From Polyangiaceae bacterium (lineage in GTDB: Bacteria; Myxococcota_A; Polyangia; Polyangiales; Polyangiaceae), in NCBI GenBank assembly GCA_947475525.1, contig CANJMI010000001.1:62001-126000 (forward strand): a stretch of DNA of 64,000 nucleotides, given 5' to 3'. Positions 17,814 to 24,882 of this stretch are shown piece by piece. The position numbers were made by a program, and so were the translations under genes. Positions within the stretch are counted from its first letter, which is position 1. Every line of letters begins with the position of its first letter. The notes under the pieces are model-generated. The model was not told where the DNA came from and ran no database searches. It saw only the letters and a program-made list of their open reading frames with translations.

Positions 17814-18493
17814 TCGTCGCCGTCGTCGTCGTCGTCGTCCGCGTCGGTCGCCATGCCCGGCGAGCCTGGCGCGGTAGGCACGGCGCGCTTGTCGAGCCCC
17901 ACGAGGAAAACTTCGTAGCTTATCCCGCGCACCGCCTCGGGGCGGAGCGTGCGCACCTTCGCGTAGTGTTGCCTCAAGAGAGAGCGCGCTTCGACGAACT
18001 GCCGGCCCATGAAGATCTTGCCGACGAAGCTGCCTCCCGGCGCGCCGAGAGCGGCCGCCACGTTCACGGCGCGGCAGAAGAGCTCGAAGCTGCGAATCTT
18101 GTCCGTCTCTTTGTGGCCCATCGTTTCCGGAGCCATGTCGCTCAAGACGACATCGTAGGGCGCGAACAACTCGAGCTCCGGACCTAAGGTCAGCGCGTCT
18201 CCGACGAGGGTCTTCACCTGCGGGGGCAAAGGCGCTTCGATCGCCTTGCGGTCAACCGCGAGGAGGCGGCCGCTGCCGCTTATTTTTTTCGCGGCGTATT
18301 GCGACCACGAGCCTGGCGCGGCGCCGAGATCGAGTACCCGAAGGCCGCCTTTCAAGAGGTGTACGCGACGATCGATCTCCTCGAGCTTGAAGACACTGCG
18401 CGCGACATAACCCTGTTTTTTCGCCGCCTCCGCATAGCGGTCGGGCTTGCGGTAGGCGTTGAAGCCTCCGCCAGGTCGTCCTCGCTTCGTCAT
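17804..18493 (-). CDS. rlmE: 23S rRNA (uridine-2'-O-)-methyltransferase RlmE/FtsJ
   Basis: SAM-dependent methyltransferase that modifies U2552 of 23S rRNA late in 50S assembly. The 229-residue model starts at the ATG at 18493. The SAM loop DLGAAPGSWSQ is at 55-65 and the catalytic tetrad is complete: Lys36 (ARSVFKLEE), Asp119 (LSDMAPE), Lys159 (FVGKIFMG) and Glu194 (SYEVFLV). The C terminus carries an unusual acidic tail rich in Asp encoded by a GTC/GAC-type triplet run near 17819-17842. Divided from rplC by a ~120-base gap on the same strand, giving a small ribosome-biogenesis pair. Confidence 0.95.
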   Translation of the reverse strand: MTKRGRPGGGFNAYRKPDRYAEAAKKQGYVARSVFKLEEIDRRVHLLKGGLRVLDLGAAPGSWSQYAAKKISGSGRLLAVDRKAIEAPLPPQVKTLVGDALTLGPELELFAPYDVVLSDMAPETMGHKETDKIRSFELFCRAVNVAAALGAPGGSFVGKIFMGRQFVEARSLLRQHYAKVRTLRPEAVRGISYEVFLVGLDKRAVPTAPGSPGMATDADDDDDDGDDQS

Positions 18494-18611
18494 GCTCGTC
18501 TCAACTCTTAGTCTCAAAATGAAACGAAGGCGCGAACCGGATTGGCCCACGCCTTCGATCGACGCGGAGCACACGACCCACACTCGGCCCGTGCGCTCAC
18601 ACGCTCTACGG

Positions 18612-19274
18612 CTACTTCTTGCCGCCGTTCTTCTTCTTGACCGCTCCCTGGATGCGCACCATCGCGTTGGCTGCGCCCGGGACGTTGCCCTCGAGGAGGA
18701 TGAGCTGCTGCTCCGGGAGGAGCCTCACGATGCGCTGGTTCAGAACGGACACCGTGGCGTTGCCCATCTGGCCCGGCATCTTCTTGCCGAGCATGACGCG
18801 ACCCGGGGTCATGTTGGTACCGATCGAGCCGCCGTGACGGCGCCACTCATGCGTACCGTGGGTCGCGGGGAGACCCGAGAAGTGGTAGCGACGGAAGACG
18901 CCTTGGAAACCGCGACCGCGCGACTTCGACTGGACATCGACCTTCTGGCCCTCTTCGAAGATCTCTTCGATCTTGAGGATCTGGCCGAGCTCGTACTTCG
19001 CGGCGTGCTCCGCGCTGCAGCGAAGCTCGCGCATGACCTGCGGGATCGCGACGCCCGCTTTTTCCATCGCAACGATCTCCGACTTGTTGGAGCGCCTCGC
19101 CGTCTTCTCGCCGAAACCGACGATCAAAGCGTCGTAGCCGTCTCGCTCGAGAGTGCGCTTGCCAACGACCGTGCTGCCGGCCTGCACGACGGTGCAAGCG
19201 ACAACGGTGCCGTCATCAAGGAAGATCTGGGTGGCCCCGAGCTTCTTGCCGATGATGCCTGGATGCTGATTCAT
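18612..19274 (-). CDS. rplC: 50S ribosomal protein L3, outside the S10 operon
   Basis: A 220-residue L3, the early-assembling protein at the entrance of the peptidyl-transferase region. Recognisable blocks are the N-terminal GIIGKKLGATQIF, the long extension with HGTHEWRRHGGSIG and the KKMPGQMGN loop, whose Gln is the PrmB methylation site in other bacteria, then QQLILLEGNVPGAANA. All are complete, so it is not a pseudogene. In most bacteria rplC sits between rpsJ and rplD; here neither neighbour is ribosomal, apart from the rRNA methylase gene rlmE downstream. It may be the relocated sole copy or a second copy. A long structured upstream region (19275-19697) could regulate it. Confidence 0.95.
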   Translation of the reverse strand: MNQHPGIIGKKLGATQIFLDDGTVVACTVVQAGSTVVGKRTLERDGYDALIVGFGEKTARRSNKSEIVAMEKAGVAIPQVMRELRCSAEHAAKYELGQILKIEEIFEEGQKVDVQSKSRGRGFQGVFRRYHFSGLPATHGTHEWRRHGGSIGTNMTPGRVMLGKKMPGQMGNATVSVLNQRIVRLLPEQQLILLEGNVPGAANAMVRIQGAVKKKNGGKK

Positions 19275-19486
19275 GATAGGTGCCGTTTTCCCGCGCTCAC
19301 GGGTGTCGATTCGATGGGCCCAGGGCCCGGATTCGCTTTTCGCGATGAAGTGCCAAGCGAAATGCCGGGCGCCTCACTCCGCTGCGTCAGGACAGTCCTT
19401 GCCGGTTCGAGCGCGTGGAACCGGGCGGGGGTACGAAACCACCCGCAGACGCTTTGGAGGGGCGGAACCCTACCTCGATCCGATGA

Positions 19487-19522
19487 AAAAGGAAGCGAAA
19501 TGGCCGTCCTTGGGCCATTTCG
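19487..19522 (-). terminator. Hairpin with T-rich tail on the rplC strand (attenuator or terminator)
   Basis: Perfect 10-bp stem CGAAATGGCC/GGCCATTTCG at 19496-19522 with a 7-base loop. On the minus strand it is followed after four bases by CCTTTTTC, the arrangement of an intrinsic terminator. No minus-strand gene lies immediately upstream, so it could terminate transcripts starting in the intergenic region, i.e. act as an attenuator about 220 bases before rplC. Not proven; a single stem in a high-GC genome can arise by chance. Confidence 0.4.
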
Positions 19523-19610
19523 TGCTTTCAATTGTGAGCGCCAGCGCAGCGGGGTTACGCCTAGAACCACTGGCGCGCTGCGTCAGCCGTTTGCTTGACC
19601 TTGCCCTTGG

Positions 19611-19627
19611 CGGTATGGAATATACCG
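19611..19627. promoter_or_regulatory. Inverted repeat CGGTAT-N5-ATACCG, possible operator
   Basis: A perfect 6-bp inverted repeat with a 5-base spacer, 11 bases downstream of a -35-like TTGACC (19595-19600) and about 70 bases before the lipoprotein start at 19698. Its A/T-containing centre overlaps where a -10 element for the lipoprotein gene could sit, so a dimeric repressor or activator site is plausible. No regulator is identified. Confidence 0.35.
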
Positions 19628-19697
19628 GCACGGGGCCGGCTCGGCAGCGCCGAGGTGGGGTCGTTCGGGCGTGCACACTATTTTGGAGGGACAAACA

Positions 19698-20135
19698 ATG
19701 AATAACAAATCGATTTGGCTTCTTGGGGCTGTTTCCGCGAGCGCGATGGTCGCCAGCACGGCGTGCATCATCGTCGATGACACGGATGGCACGGGCGGCG
19801 CGGGCGGCGCGAGCAGCAGCGCGAACGTGTCGACGGACGCGAGCACGGACGCGAGCACGGACGCGAGCACAGACGCGAGCTCCGGCGCGAACGTGAGCAC
19901 CGGTACGGGCCCGTGCGTCAGCTGTTCCGAGTACTACTCGAACGGCGGCATGGGCGAGCTCTGCCCGGCGAGCCAGACGCTGGCGGAGTCTCTGGACAGC
20001 TGCGTCTGCGGCGCATGCGAGGCCGACTGCGGCGCGATGTGCGACTCGACCGCGATGGCCTGCGAGGACTGCCTCAAGGCGGCGGCGCAGGACACATGCA
20101 AGGCCCAGACCGCGGCCTGCTCGAACGACACCTGA
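19698..20135 (+). CDS. Small Cys-rich lipoprotein with Thr-Asp-Ala-Ser repeat linker
   Basis: A 145-residue protein with a strong Shine-Dalgarno GGAGG at 19685-19689, eight bases before its ATG. The signal sequence ends in a lipobox-like STAC (Cys23). A flexible linker includes four T-D-A-S repeats, followed by a compact C-terminal domain with about ten Cys (CVSCSEYY, CVCGACEADCGAMC, CEDCLKAA, CKAQTAAC), probably disulfide-bonded or metal-binding. Such linker-plus-Cys-domain lipoproteins are common in Polyangia, and their function is unknown. A strong terminator follows. Monocistronic, with its own promoter region. Confidence 0.85.
   Translation: MNNKSIWLLGAVSASAMVASTACIIVDDTDGTGGAGGASSSANVSTDASTDASTDASTDASSGANVSTGTGPCVSCSEYYSNGGMGELCPASQTLAESLDSCVCGACEADCGAMCDSTAMACEDCLKAAAQDTCKAQTAACSNDT
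19833..19880 (+). repeat. Four 12-bp tandem repeats coding T-D-A-S
   Basis: Three identical ACGGACGCGAGC units followed by one with a single change (ACAGACGCGAGC), in frame in the lipoprotein linker. Such a near-perfect array is prone to slippage, so linker length may vary between strains. Confidence 0.9.
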
Positions 20136-20194
20136 GCGTTTCACGCGTCGGGACCGGGACCTCCCATCGGAGGCTGTCGACCCGACCGCGTCTC

Positions 20195-20234
20195 GAAGGG
20201 CCGTAGCCATGCGCTGCGGCCCTTCTTCATTTTG
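20195..20234 (+). terminator. Rho-independent terminator after the Cys-rich lipoprotein gene
   Basis: A long stem, GAAGGGCCGTAGC pairing with GCTGCGGCCCTTC (13 pairs with one G-T) around a 5-base loop CATGC, immediately followed by TTCATTTTG on the plus strand. It lies 60 bases after the lipoprotein stop and is the clearest intrinsic terminator in the window. Confidence 0.85.
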
Positions 20235-20274
20235 TCGGCCGAAAGGGCGCCGAGGAGTGCTACGCGGTAGCCCC

Positions 20275-21045
20275 GTGAAAGCGATCATCATCGGGGCGGG
20301 TCGCGGAAGGCGCTTGGAGCATCTCACCGACGAGCTCCCGAAGACACTGGTGCCGGTGCTCGGTCGCCCGATGCTCGAGAGCATCCTCGACGCCTTCGAC
20401 GCCGGAGGCTTCGCGCGGTCGGAGATTGTGTTCATCTGCGGCTACCGTGCCGACGTCATCCAGGCCCGCTACCCCGAGTTTCGCTACGTCAAAAACGAGG
20501 ATTGGGAAAACAACAACATCCTCTTATCCCTGCTCTGCGCGCGCGAACATTTTGAGGATGGATTTCTTTCGAGCTACAGCGACATCGTCTACCGACCGGA
20601 GGCGATCGCCCTCGCGTTGGCCTCGACCCACGACATCACCCTCGTCTGCGACACGGACTGGCGGAGCCGCTACCACGGGCGCAGCCAGCACCCCGAGACC
20701 GACGCGGAGAAGCTCGTCGCGGAAGGTGATCGCGTCGTCGAGCTCTCACGGCGCATCGCCTCCGAGCGCGCGACCGGCGAGTTCATCGGAGTGATGAAAC
20801 TCACGGCGGCCGGGGCTCGGCGTTTTCTCGCCGCGTTCGACGAGACCGCCCGACAATTCGGTGACGCGGCCGAATTCCGCGAAGGGCGCAGCTTCAAAAA
20901 GGCCTACGTGATCGATCTCTTGCAGCACATGCTCGAGCGCGGCGAACCCATCCACTGCGCGACGATGCACGGCGGTTACATGGAGATCGACACGACCGAA
21001 GATGCCGCGATGGCCGCAGGCTGGCGCGAGCGCTGGGGAAGCTGA
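20275..21045 (+). CDS. Nucleotidyltransferase, LicC/sugar-phosphate type
   Basis: A 256-residue Rossmann-like NTP transferase. It opens with KAIIIGAGRGRRLEHLT and ELPKTLVPVLGRPMLE, the nucleotide-binding loop and metal/phosphate Lys23 of this superfamily. The KNEDWENNNILLSLLCARE block resembles choline-phosphate cytidylyltransferases (LicC) more than RmlA-type enzymes, and YSDIVY plus MEIDTTED provide the acidic metal ligands. It could therefore activate phosphocholine, a sugar-1-phosphate or an aminophosphonate for surface or lipid decoration; the substrate cannot be read from sequence. The GTG at 20275 begins exactly at the first beta strand; a GTG at 20257 is an alternative. It stands alone after a terminator and converges on an esterase gene. 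Confidence 0.85.
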   Translation: MKAIIIGAGRGRRLEHLTDELPKTLVPVLGRPMLESILDAFDAGGFARSEIVFICGYRADVIQARYPEFRYVKNEDWENNNILLSLLCAREHFEDGFLSSYSDIVYRPEAIALALASTHDITLVCDTDWRSRYHGRSQHPETDAEKLVAEGDRVVELSRRIASERATGEFIGVMKLTAAGARRFLAAFDETARQFGDAAEFREGRSFKKAYVIDLLQHMLERGEPIHCATMHGGYMEIDTTEDAAMAAGWRERWGS

Positions 21046-21072
21046 GTTTTTCCTCGCGCTCCGCTCGACGCG

Positions 21073-22002
21073 TCACACGGCCGGTCGACCGCGCAAGACG
21101 CGATCGTGCCACAGCAGCATCTCGATGCTGCCGGGGCCGCGATTCCAGGCGTAGTCGTGGGGACCAGGCGTGACGAGCAAACGATGTTCGATGCCGCGCC
21201 GCGTGAGGCCTTCCGACAAGACGTGAATGGCGTCGCGAAACGCATCGGCCTCGGAGGTGACGAGCCGCAACGGGCGGGGGCGCTCACGCTGCGCGGCCGC
21301 CGCGAGGTCGCAAAAGAAACCGGCTTCATCGACCGCAAGTGCGGGCTGGAGCGCACCCACGGCGTCGAAGAGGTCGGGGCGCCCAAGTCCGAGTAGCAGC
21401 GCGAGACGACCACCCATGCTGACGCCGTCGATTCCGATCCGCGCGTTCGGGGCGAGGCCCGCGTCTTTTCGCGCCCGCGGCAACAGCGTGCGCTCGAGCC
21501 AGGTCGCCCAGCGTTTTGCCCCTTCGAGCGTTTGGATGCGCGGCGTGTACGGGCAGGCAACAGCGAGGCCCTCGAACGGCACGTTCACAAGCGACGTGTT
21601 GAGCTCGGCGAGGCGCCCGGGCTGGACGAACGACTCGAAATCTTCGCGCGTCAGCGGCGGAGCGTGAAGCCTCCGGTCCCCGCGCTCGAGCGCGTAGTCG
21701 TCGCGCCAGCCGAGTGAGCCGGCAACGAGGCCGCGCGCTTGTTCCCCCGCGCCGTGCAACGCGACAAGGAGCGGCATGCCCGCGGCCACACGCACGGCGC
21801 TCCTTCCGGGTTCAGGCCAATCGGCATCGGCAGCGAACTCGACTTCACGCCATGCCGGAGGCCCCGAAAAAGCGCGACTCGTCGGCAACGCAGGCAGCGG
21901 AGCGTCACTCCGTGGTGAGCACCCTTCACAGCCGACGAGGGTCGAACCCGCGGCCACAACGCACGACGCCGAAGCCCACGAGAGAAGCTCGCGGCGGCGC
22001 AT
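21073..22002 (-). CDS. Exported alpha/beta-hydrolase (putative esterase)
   Basis: A 309-residue protein starting MRRRELLS, with a signal ending in LVGC (Cys25), so probably a lipoprotein. The alpha/beta-hydrolase features are an oxyanion strand LVALHGAGE, a nucleophile elbow GVSMGG (Ser195) and a C-terminal PHDYAW (His282), with Asp253 a candidate acid. The fold resembles feruloyl/acetyl esterases (poly(3-hydroxybutyrate) depolymerase-like). Its ATG shares one base with the stop of the upstream DUF2254-like gene (TGATG), indicating coupling. Substrate unknown. Confidence 0.82.
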   Translation of the reverse strand: MRRRELLSWASASCVVAAGSTLVGCEGCSPRSDAPLPALPTSRAFSGPPAWREVEFAADADWPEPGRSAVRVAAGMPLLVALHGAGEQARGLVAGSLGWRDDYALERGDRRLHAPPLTREDFESFVQPGRLAELNTSLVNVPFEGLAVACPYTPRIQTLEGAKRWATWLERTLLPRARKDAGLAPNARIGIDGVSMGGRLALLLGLGRPDLFDAVGALQPALAVDEAGFFCDLAAAAQRERPRPLRLVTSEADAFRDAIHVLSEGLTRRGIEHRLLVTPGPHDYAWNRGPGSIEMLLWHDRVLRGRPAV

Positions 22003-23603
22003 CAGCCATCCGTCCCAGTGGACGTGCCCGCGGTTGAATCCACACCGTCAAACCAGGAAAAAAACCGCATCATCGCGGCCTTCTCGTCAGGGGGCATAAA
22101 ATCGAAGTTGCGCCCGCGGTCGACGATCTCCCAAAAATCCTTGGTCTCGATCCGCGCCAGCTCATCGCGAATCGCGAGCAATTTTTCGATCGGATCGCAC
22201 TCCATGTCCCGCTGAATTCGGCGCGCGCGGTCACGATCCTCAACGGTAAGGAAGTACGCCGCGAGCTTGATCTGCGCCTTGCGAACACCGCGAAGCGACT
22301 GCTCCTCCGCGAGACCTTTCGTCTCGCGATCAAGCTTGAGAAGCGACTCGAGGAGGCTGTCCTGCTCGGGGAGCTTCAGCCGGTGCGCCGTCGCGCAGAG
22401 GCTGCTTATGTCGTAGGCGATGGTCTCGGTGACGAACGGAAGCTTCATGTCGTAGCTAACGAACCCGTAGTACTTGAGGTGCTCGACCGCCCCCGCGGCC
22501 ACCTTGCCTTGGCCCGCGCGCATCACGCCTTCAACGAGGTAGCGGTACTGGTTCAAGACGTTGTACGCCGTGCGCACATTGCGGGCGTTGAGCGTCGCTC
22601 GCAGGTAGGAATTCATATAGCGGAACGTGAGCTGGAGGCATTCGGTATCACCGAGCTTCACTGCCGCTTCGCCGATGTAGCGTGTATCGATCGCGATGAG
22701 ATAGTTGATGTCCGGCATCGTCTCCAAGGCCTCGTTGTAGACACCGAGGAGCTGCCGCATCGCCTTCCACTCGACCCACGTGCGTCGCAGCACGAGCTCC
22801 TCGCGCGCCTCGGGATCGAGCGCAACGACATCCGGGTTCTTCAAGATCTGCGGGCCGAACTCGAACCATCCGGTCGGGGTCGTGGGCTTGTGATGGAGAT
22901 AGCCGACCGTAAACTCCGTGATCGCGTCGACCGCGCCGCTCGCGATCATCTTGTCTTTTCCCTGGATCGAGTGCGAGATGATGTCCGTCAGCTCCTCCAT
23001 CGCCTGCAGCACATGCGCCTGCGCCGCAGAGAGGACCTCGGGGCGATCGCTTTGCGCTGCGTCACGGAAGCCGCGGAGCGCGAGAAGGTGAATGCGCGAG
23101 ACGATATGCGACGGCTCTAAGAACCAAAAAACGTAAGCGAAGTAGGGCGCCATCAGCAGCAGGCCGAACATCGTCGCGAGCATCATGGCCACGAGGGTGG
23201 CGCGCGGAACGAAGTCCGCGTGAACGGACAGGCTCACCATCACGCCGCAACAGCAGGCCACGACGTAGTACCCCATCACGCCCATGTTGATGCGGTCGCG
23301 AAGGAACATCCGCGCGACACCGGTGTAGCGCTCGGCGGACAGCTGAACCACGAGGCTCACCACGGTGATGACGATGCCGAGGACGCCGGCGATCATCGCG
23401 CCGAGAGAAGCCACCGCGTCGGTGATGTGGTCTTGGTCGAAAGCGAAGTACCTCGACACTGGACCTGATCCGCCGCTGCCCGGGCCGCCGGCGACGAAGT
23501 GATCCACCGCGAACAACGTCGCGAACAAGACGACCGCCATCCCGCCGGTCACGAGGATAGGAGTGACCCAGCGGTTGCCCGTGGAGGAGGGAGGGCTCGA
23601 CAT
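22002..23603 (-). CDS. DUF2254-like predicted membrane protein
   Basis: A 533-residue protein with four N-terminal membrane helices (about 13-33, 63-88, 108-127 and 134-165), then a ~360-residue soluble helical region. The loop after the second helix reads SLVVQLSAERYTGVARMFLRD, which resembles the conserved 'Q.as..fsPR....f..D' of DUF2254 membrane proteins. The cytosolic portion has repeated helical pairs (for example RNVRTAYNVLNQYRYLVEG). I cannot name a function; distant relatives are simply 'predicted membrane protein'. Its stop shares a base with the esterase start. Confidence 0.78.
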   Translation of the reverse strand: MSSPPSSTGNRWVTPILVTGGMAVVLFATLFAVDHFVAGGPGSGGSGPVSRYFAFDQDHITDAVASLGAMIAGVLGIVITVVSLVVQLSAERYTGVARMFLRDRINMGVMGYYVVACCCGVMVSLSVHADFVPRATLVAMMLATMFGLLLMAPYFAYVFWFLEPSHIVSRIHLLALRGFRDAAQSDRPEVLSAAQAHVLQAMEELTDIISHSIQGKDKMIASGAVDAITEFTVGYLHHKPTTPTGWFEFGPQILKNPDVVALDPEAREELVLRRTWVEWKAMRQLLGVYNEALETMPDINYLIAIDTRYIGEAAVKLGDTECLQLTFRYMNSYLRATLNARNVRTAYNVLNQYRYLVEGVMRAGQGKVAAGAVEHLKYYGFVSYDMKLPFVTETIAYDISSLCATAHRLKLPEQDSLLESLLKLDRETKGLAEEQSLRGVRKAQIKLAAYFLTVEDRDRARRIQRDMECDPIEKLLAIRDELARIETKDFWEIVDRGRNFDFMPPDEKAAMMRFFSWFDGVDSTAGTSTGTDG

Positions 23604-23672
23604 GAGGGCGAGGTTACCCGAGACGGACGCGTCGTGTCATGGTCGTGCGCGTCAGCGGATCGAGCACCCGAC

Positions 23673-24851
23673 TCAGAACGCGTTGATCCCCGTGAGGGCG
23701 TGGCCGAGAATGAGCTCGTGCACCTCGTTTGTGCCCTCGTAGGTGTAGACGCTCTCGAGGTTCAGCATATGGCGGATCGCCGGGTACTCGAGGAGGATGC
23801 CGTTGCCGCCGAGGATGCTGCGTGAGACGCGTGCGGCCTCGAGCGCCACCTTGCAATTGTTGCGCTTGCAGACCGAGACCTGCACCGGCGTGATGTGGCC
23901 CTTCGCGTCCTTCAACCGCGCGAAGTGCATCCACATCAACATGCCGGAAGCGATGTCGGTCGCCATATCCGCGAGTTGCTTCTGGATGAGCTGCTTGCCC
24001 GCGATCGGCTTGCCAAACATCATTCGCTCGCAGGCGTAGTCGATCGACGAGTCGAGGCACGCCCGCGCAGCGCCGAGTGCGCCACACGCAATGCCGAAGC
24101 GCGCCGTCGAGAGGCACGAGAGCGGACCGCGAAGGCCTTGCACTTCGGGAAGCATGTTGCGCGAGGGAACGCGCACGTCGGTGAGGACGATCTCGCCCGT
24201 CGAGCTCGCGCGCAGGCTCATCTTCCCGTGAATGGTAGGGGTCTCGAAGCCAGGCATGCCGCGCTCGACGATGAAGCCGCGGACAGACTCGGCGCCGCCC
24301 GCATCGACTTTTGCCCACACGATCGCGAGGTGCGCGATCGGCGAGTTGGTGATCCACATCTTCGTGCCATTCAACACGTAGTCGTCTCCGTCGGTCCGCG
24401 CGCGCGTCACCATCGCGGACGGATCGGAACCGGCATCGGGCTCGGTGAGACCGAAGCAGCCGATAAGCTCGCCTGTCGCCATCCTCGGCAAAAAGCGGTT
24501 CTTCTGCTCCTCGGAGCCGAAGGCAGAAATCGGCCACATCGCAAGCGAGCCCTGGACACTCGCAAAGCTGCGCAGGCCACTGTCTCCGTACTCGAGCTCC
24601 TGCATCGCCAACCCGTACATCACCTGACTCATGCCGGCGCAGCCGTAACCCTGGATGCTGCCGCCCAGCAGGCCGAGCTCGCCTAAGGCGGGGATGAGAT
24701 CCATCGGGAACTCTTCTTTCGCGAAGAGGTCACCCGCCCGAGGCAGGTAGCGCTCTCGCACGAAGCGGCGCACCTCACCGCGTACGAGACGCTCCTCTTC
24801 AGAGAGAATTTCGTCGATGGCGATGAGCTTCTCGAACGACGTACGGTCCAT
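23673..24851 (-). CDS. gcdH: Glutaryl-CoA dehydrogenase (acyl-CoA dehydrogenase family)
   Basis: FAD enzyme converting glutaryl-CoA to crotonyl-CoA during lysine/tryptophan breakdown; 392 residues, the family length. GCFGLTEPDAGSDPS and MWITNSPIAHLAIVWAK are flavin/substrate signatures that match glutaryl-CoA dehydrogenases rather than other acyl-CoA dehydrogenases, and the catalytic Glu lies in YEGTNEVHELILG (Glu372), equivalent to the human enzyme's Glu370. The ATG at 24851 (MDRTSFEKL) was chosen; longer frames run into the transpeptidase gene. It is on the same strand as the DUF2254-like gene with a 69-base gap. Confidence 0.92.
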   Translation of the reverse strand: MDRTSFEKLIAIDEILSEEERLVRGEVRRFVRERYLPRAGDLFAKEEFPMDLIPALGELGLLGGSIQGYGCAGMSQVMYGLAMQELEYGDSGLRSFASVQGSLAMWPISAFGSEEQKNRFLPRMATGELIGCFGLTEPDAGSDPSAMVTRARTDGDDYVLNGTKMWITNSPIAHLAIVWAKVDAGGAESVRGFIVERGMPGFETPTIHGKMSLRASSTGEIVLTDVRVPSRNMLPEVQGLRGPLSCLSTARFGIACGALGAARACLDSSIDYACERMMFGKPIAGKQLIQKQLADMATDIASGMLMWMHFARLKDAKGHITPVQVSVCKRNNCKVALEAARVSRSILGGNGILLEYPAIRHMLNLESVYTYEGTNEVHELILGHALTGINAF

Positions 24852-24882
24852 GACGAGATATGGCCTCGGCGACCGCCCCAAA

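Larger units (their letters stand above)
19275..19697. other. Intergenic region between rplC and a divergent lipoprotein gene; probable rplC leader
   Basis: This 423-base stretch holds no convincing gene. It contains several inverted repeats: CCGGTTC/GAACCGG at 19402-19424, the 10-bp hairpin at 19496-19522, CGGTAT/ATACCG at 19611-19627, and CTCGGC/GCCGAG at 19640-19654. A possible plus-strand -35-like TTGACC sits at 19595-19600. Read on the minus strand, the first two lie between any promoter and the rplC start, so they would be in an rplC leader transcript. The leader role is inference. Confidence 0.45.

Noticed and set aside
19402-19424. tRNA-like GGTTCGA motif with a paired stem
   Set aside because: Only one arm of a cloverleaf can be formed; no acceptor or anticodon stem is seen.
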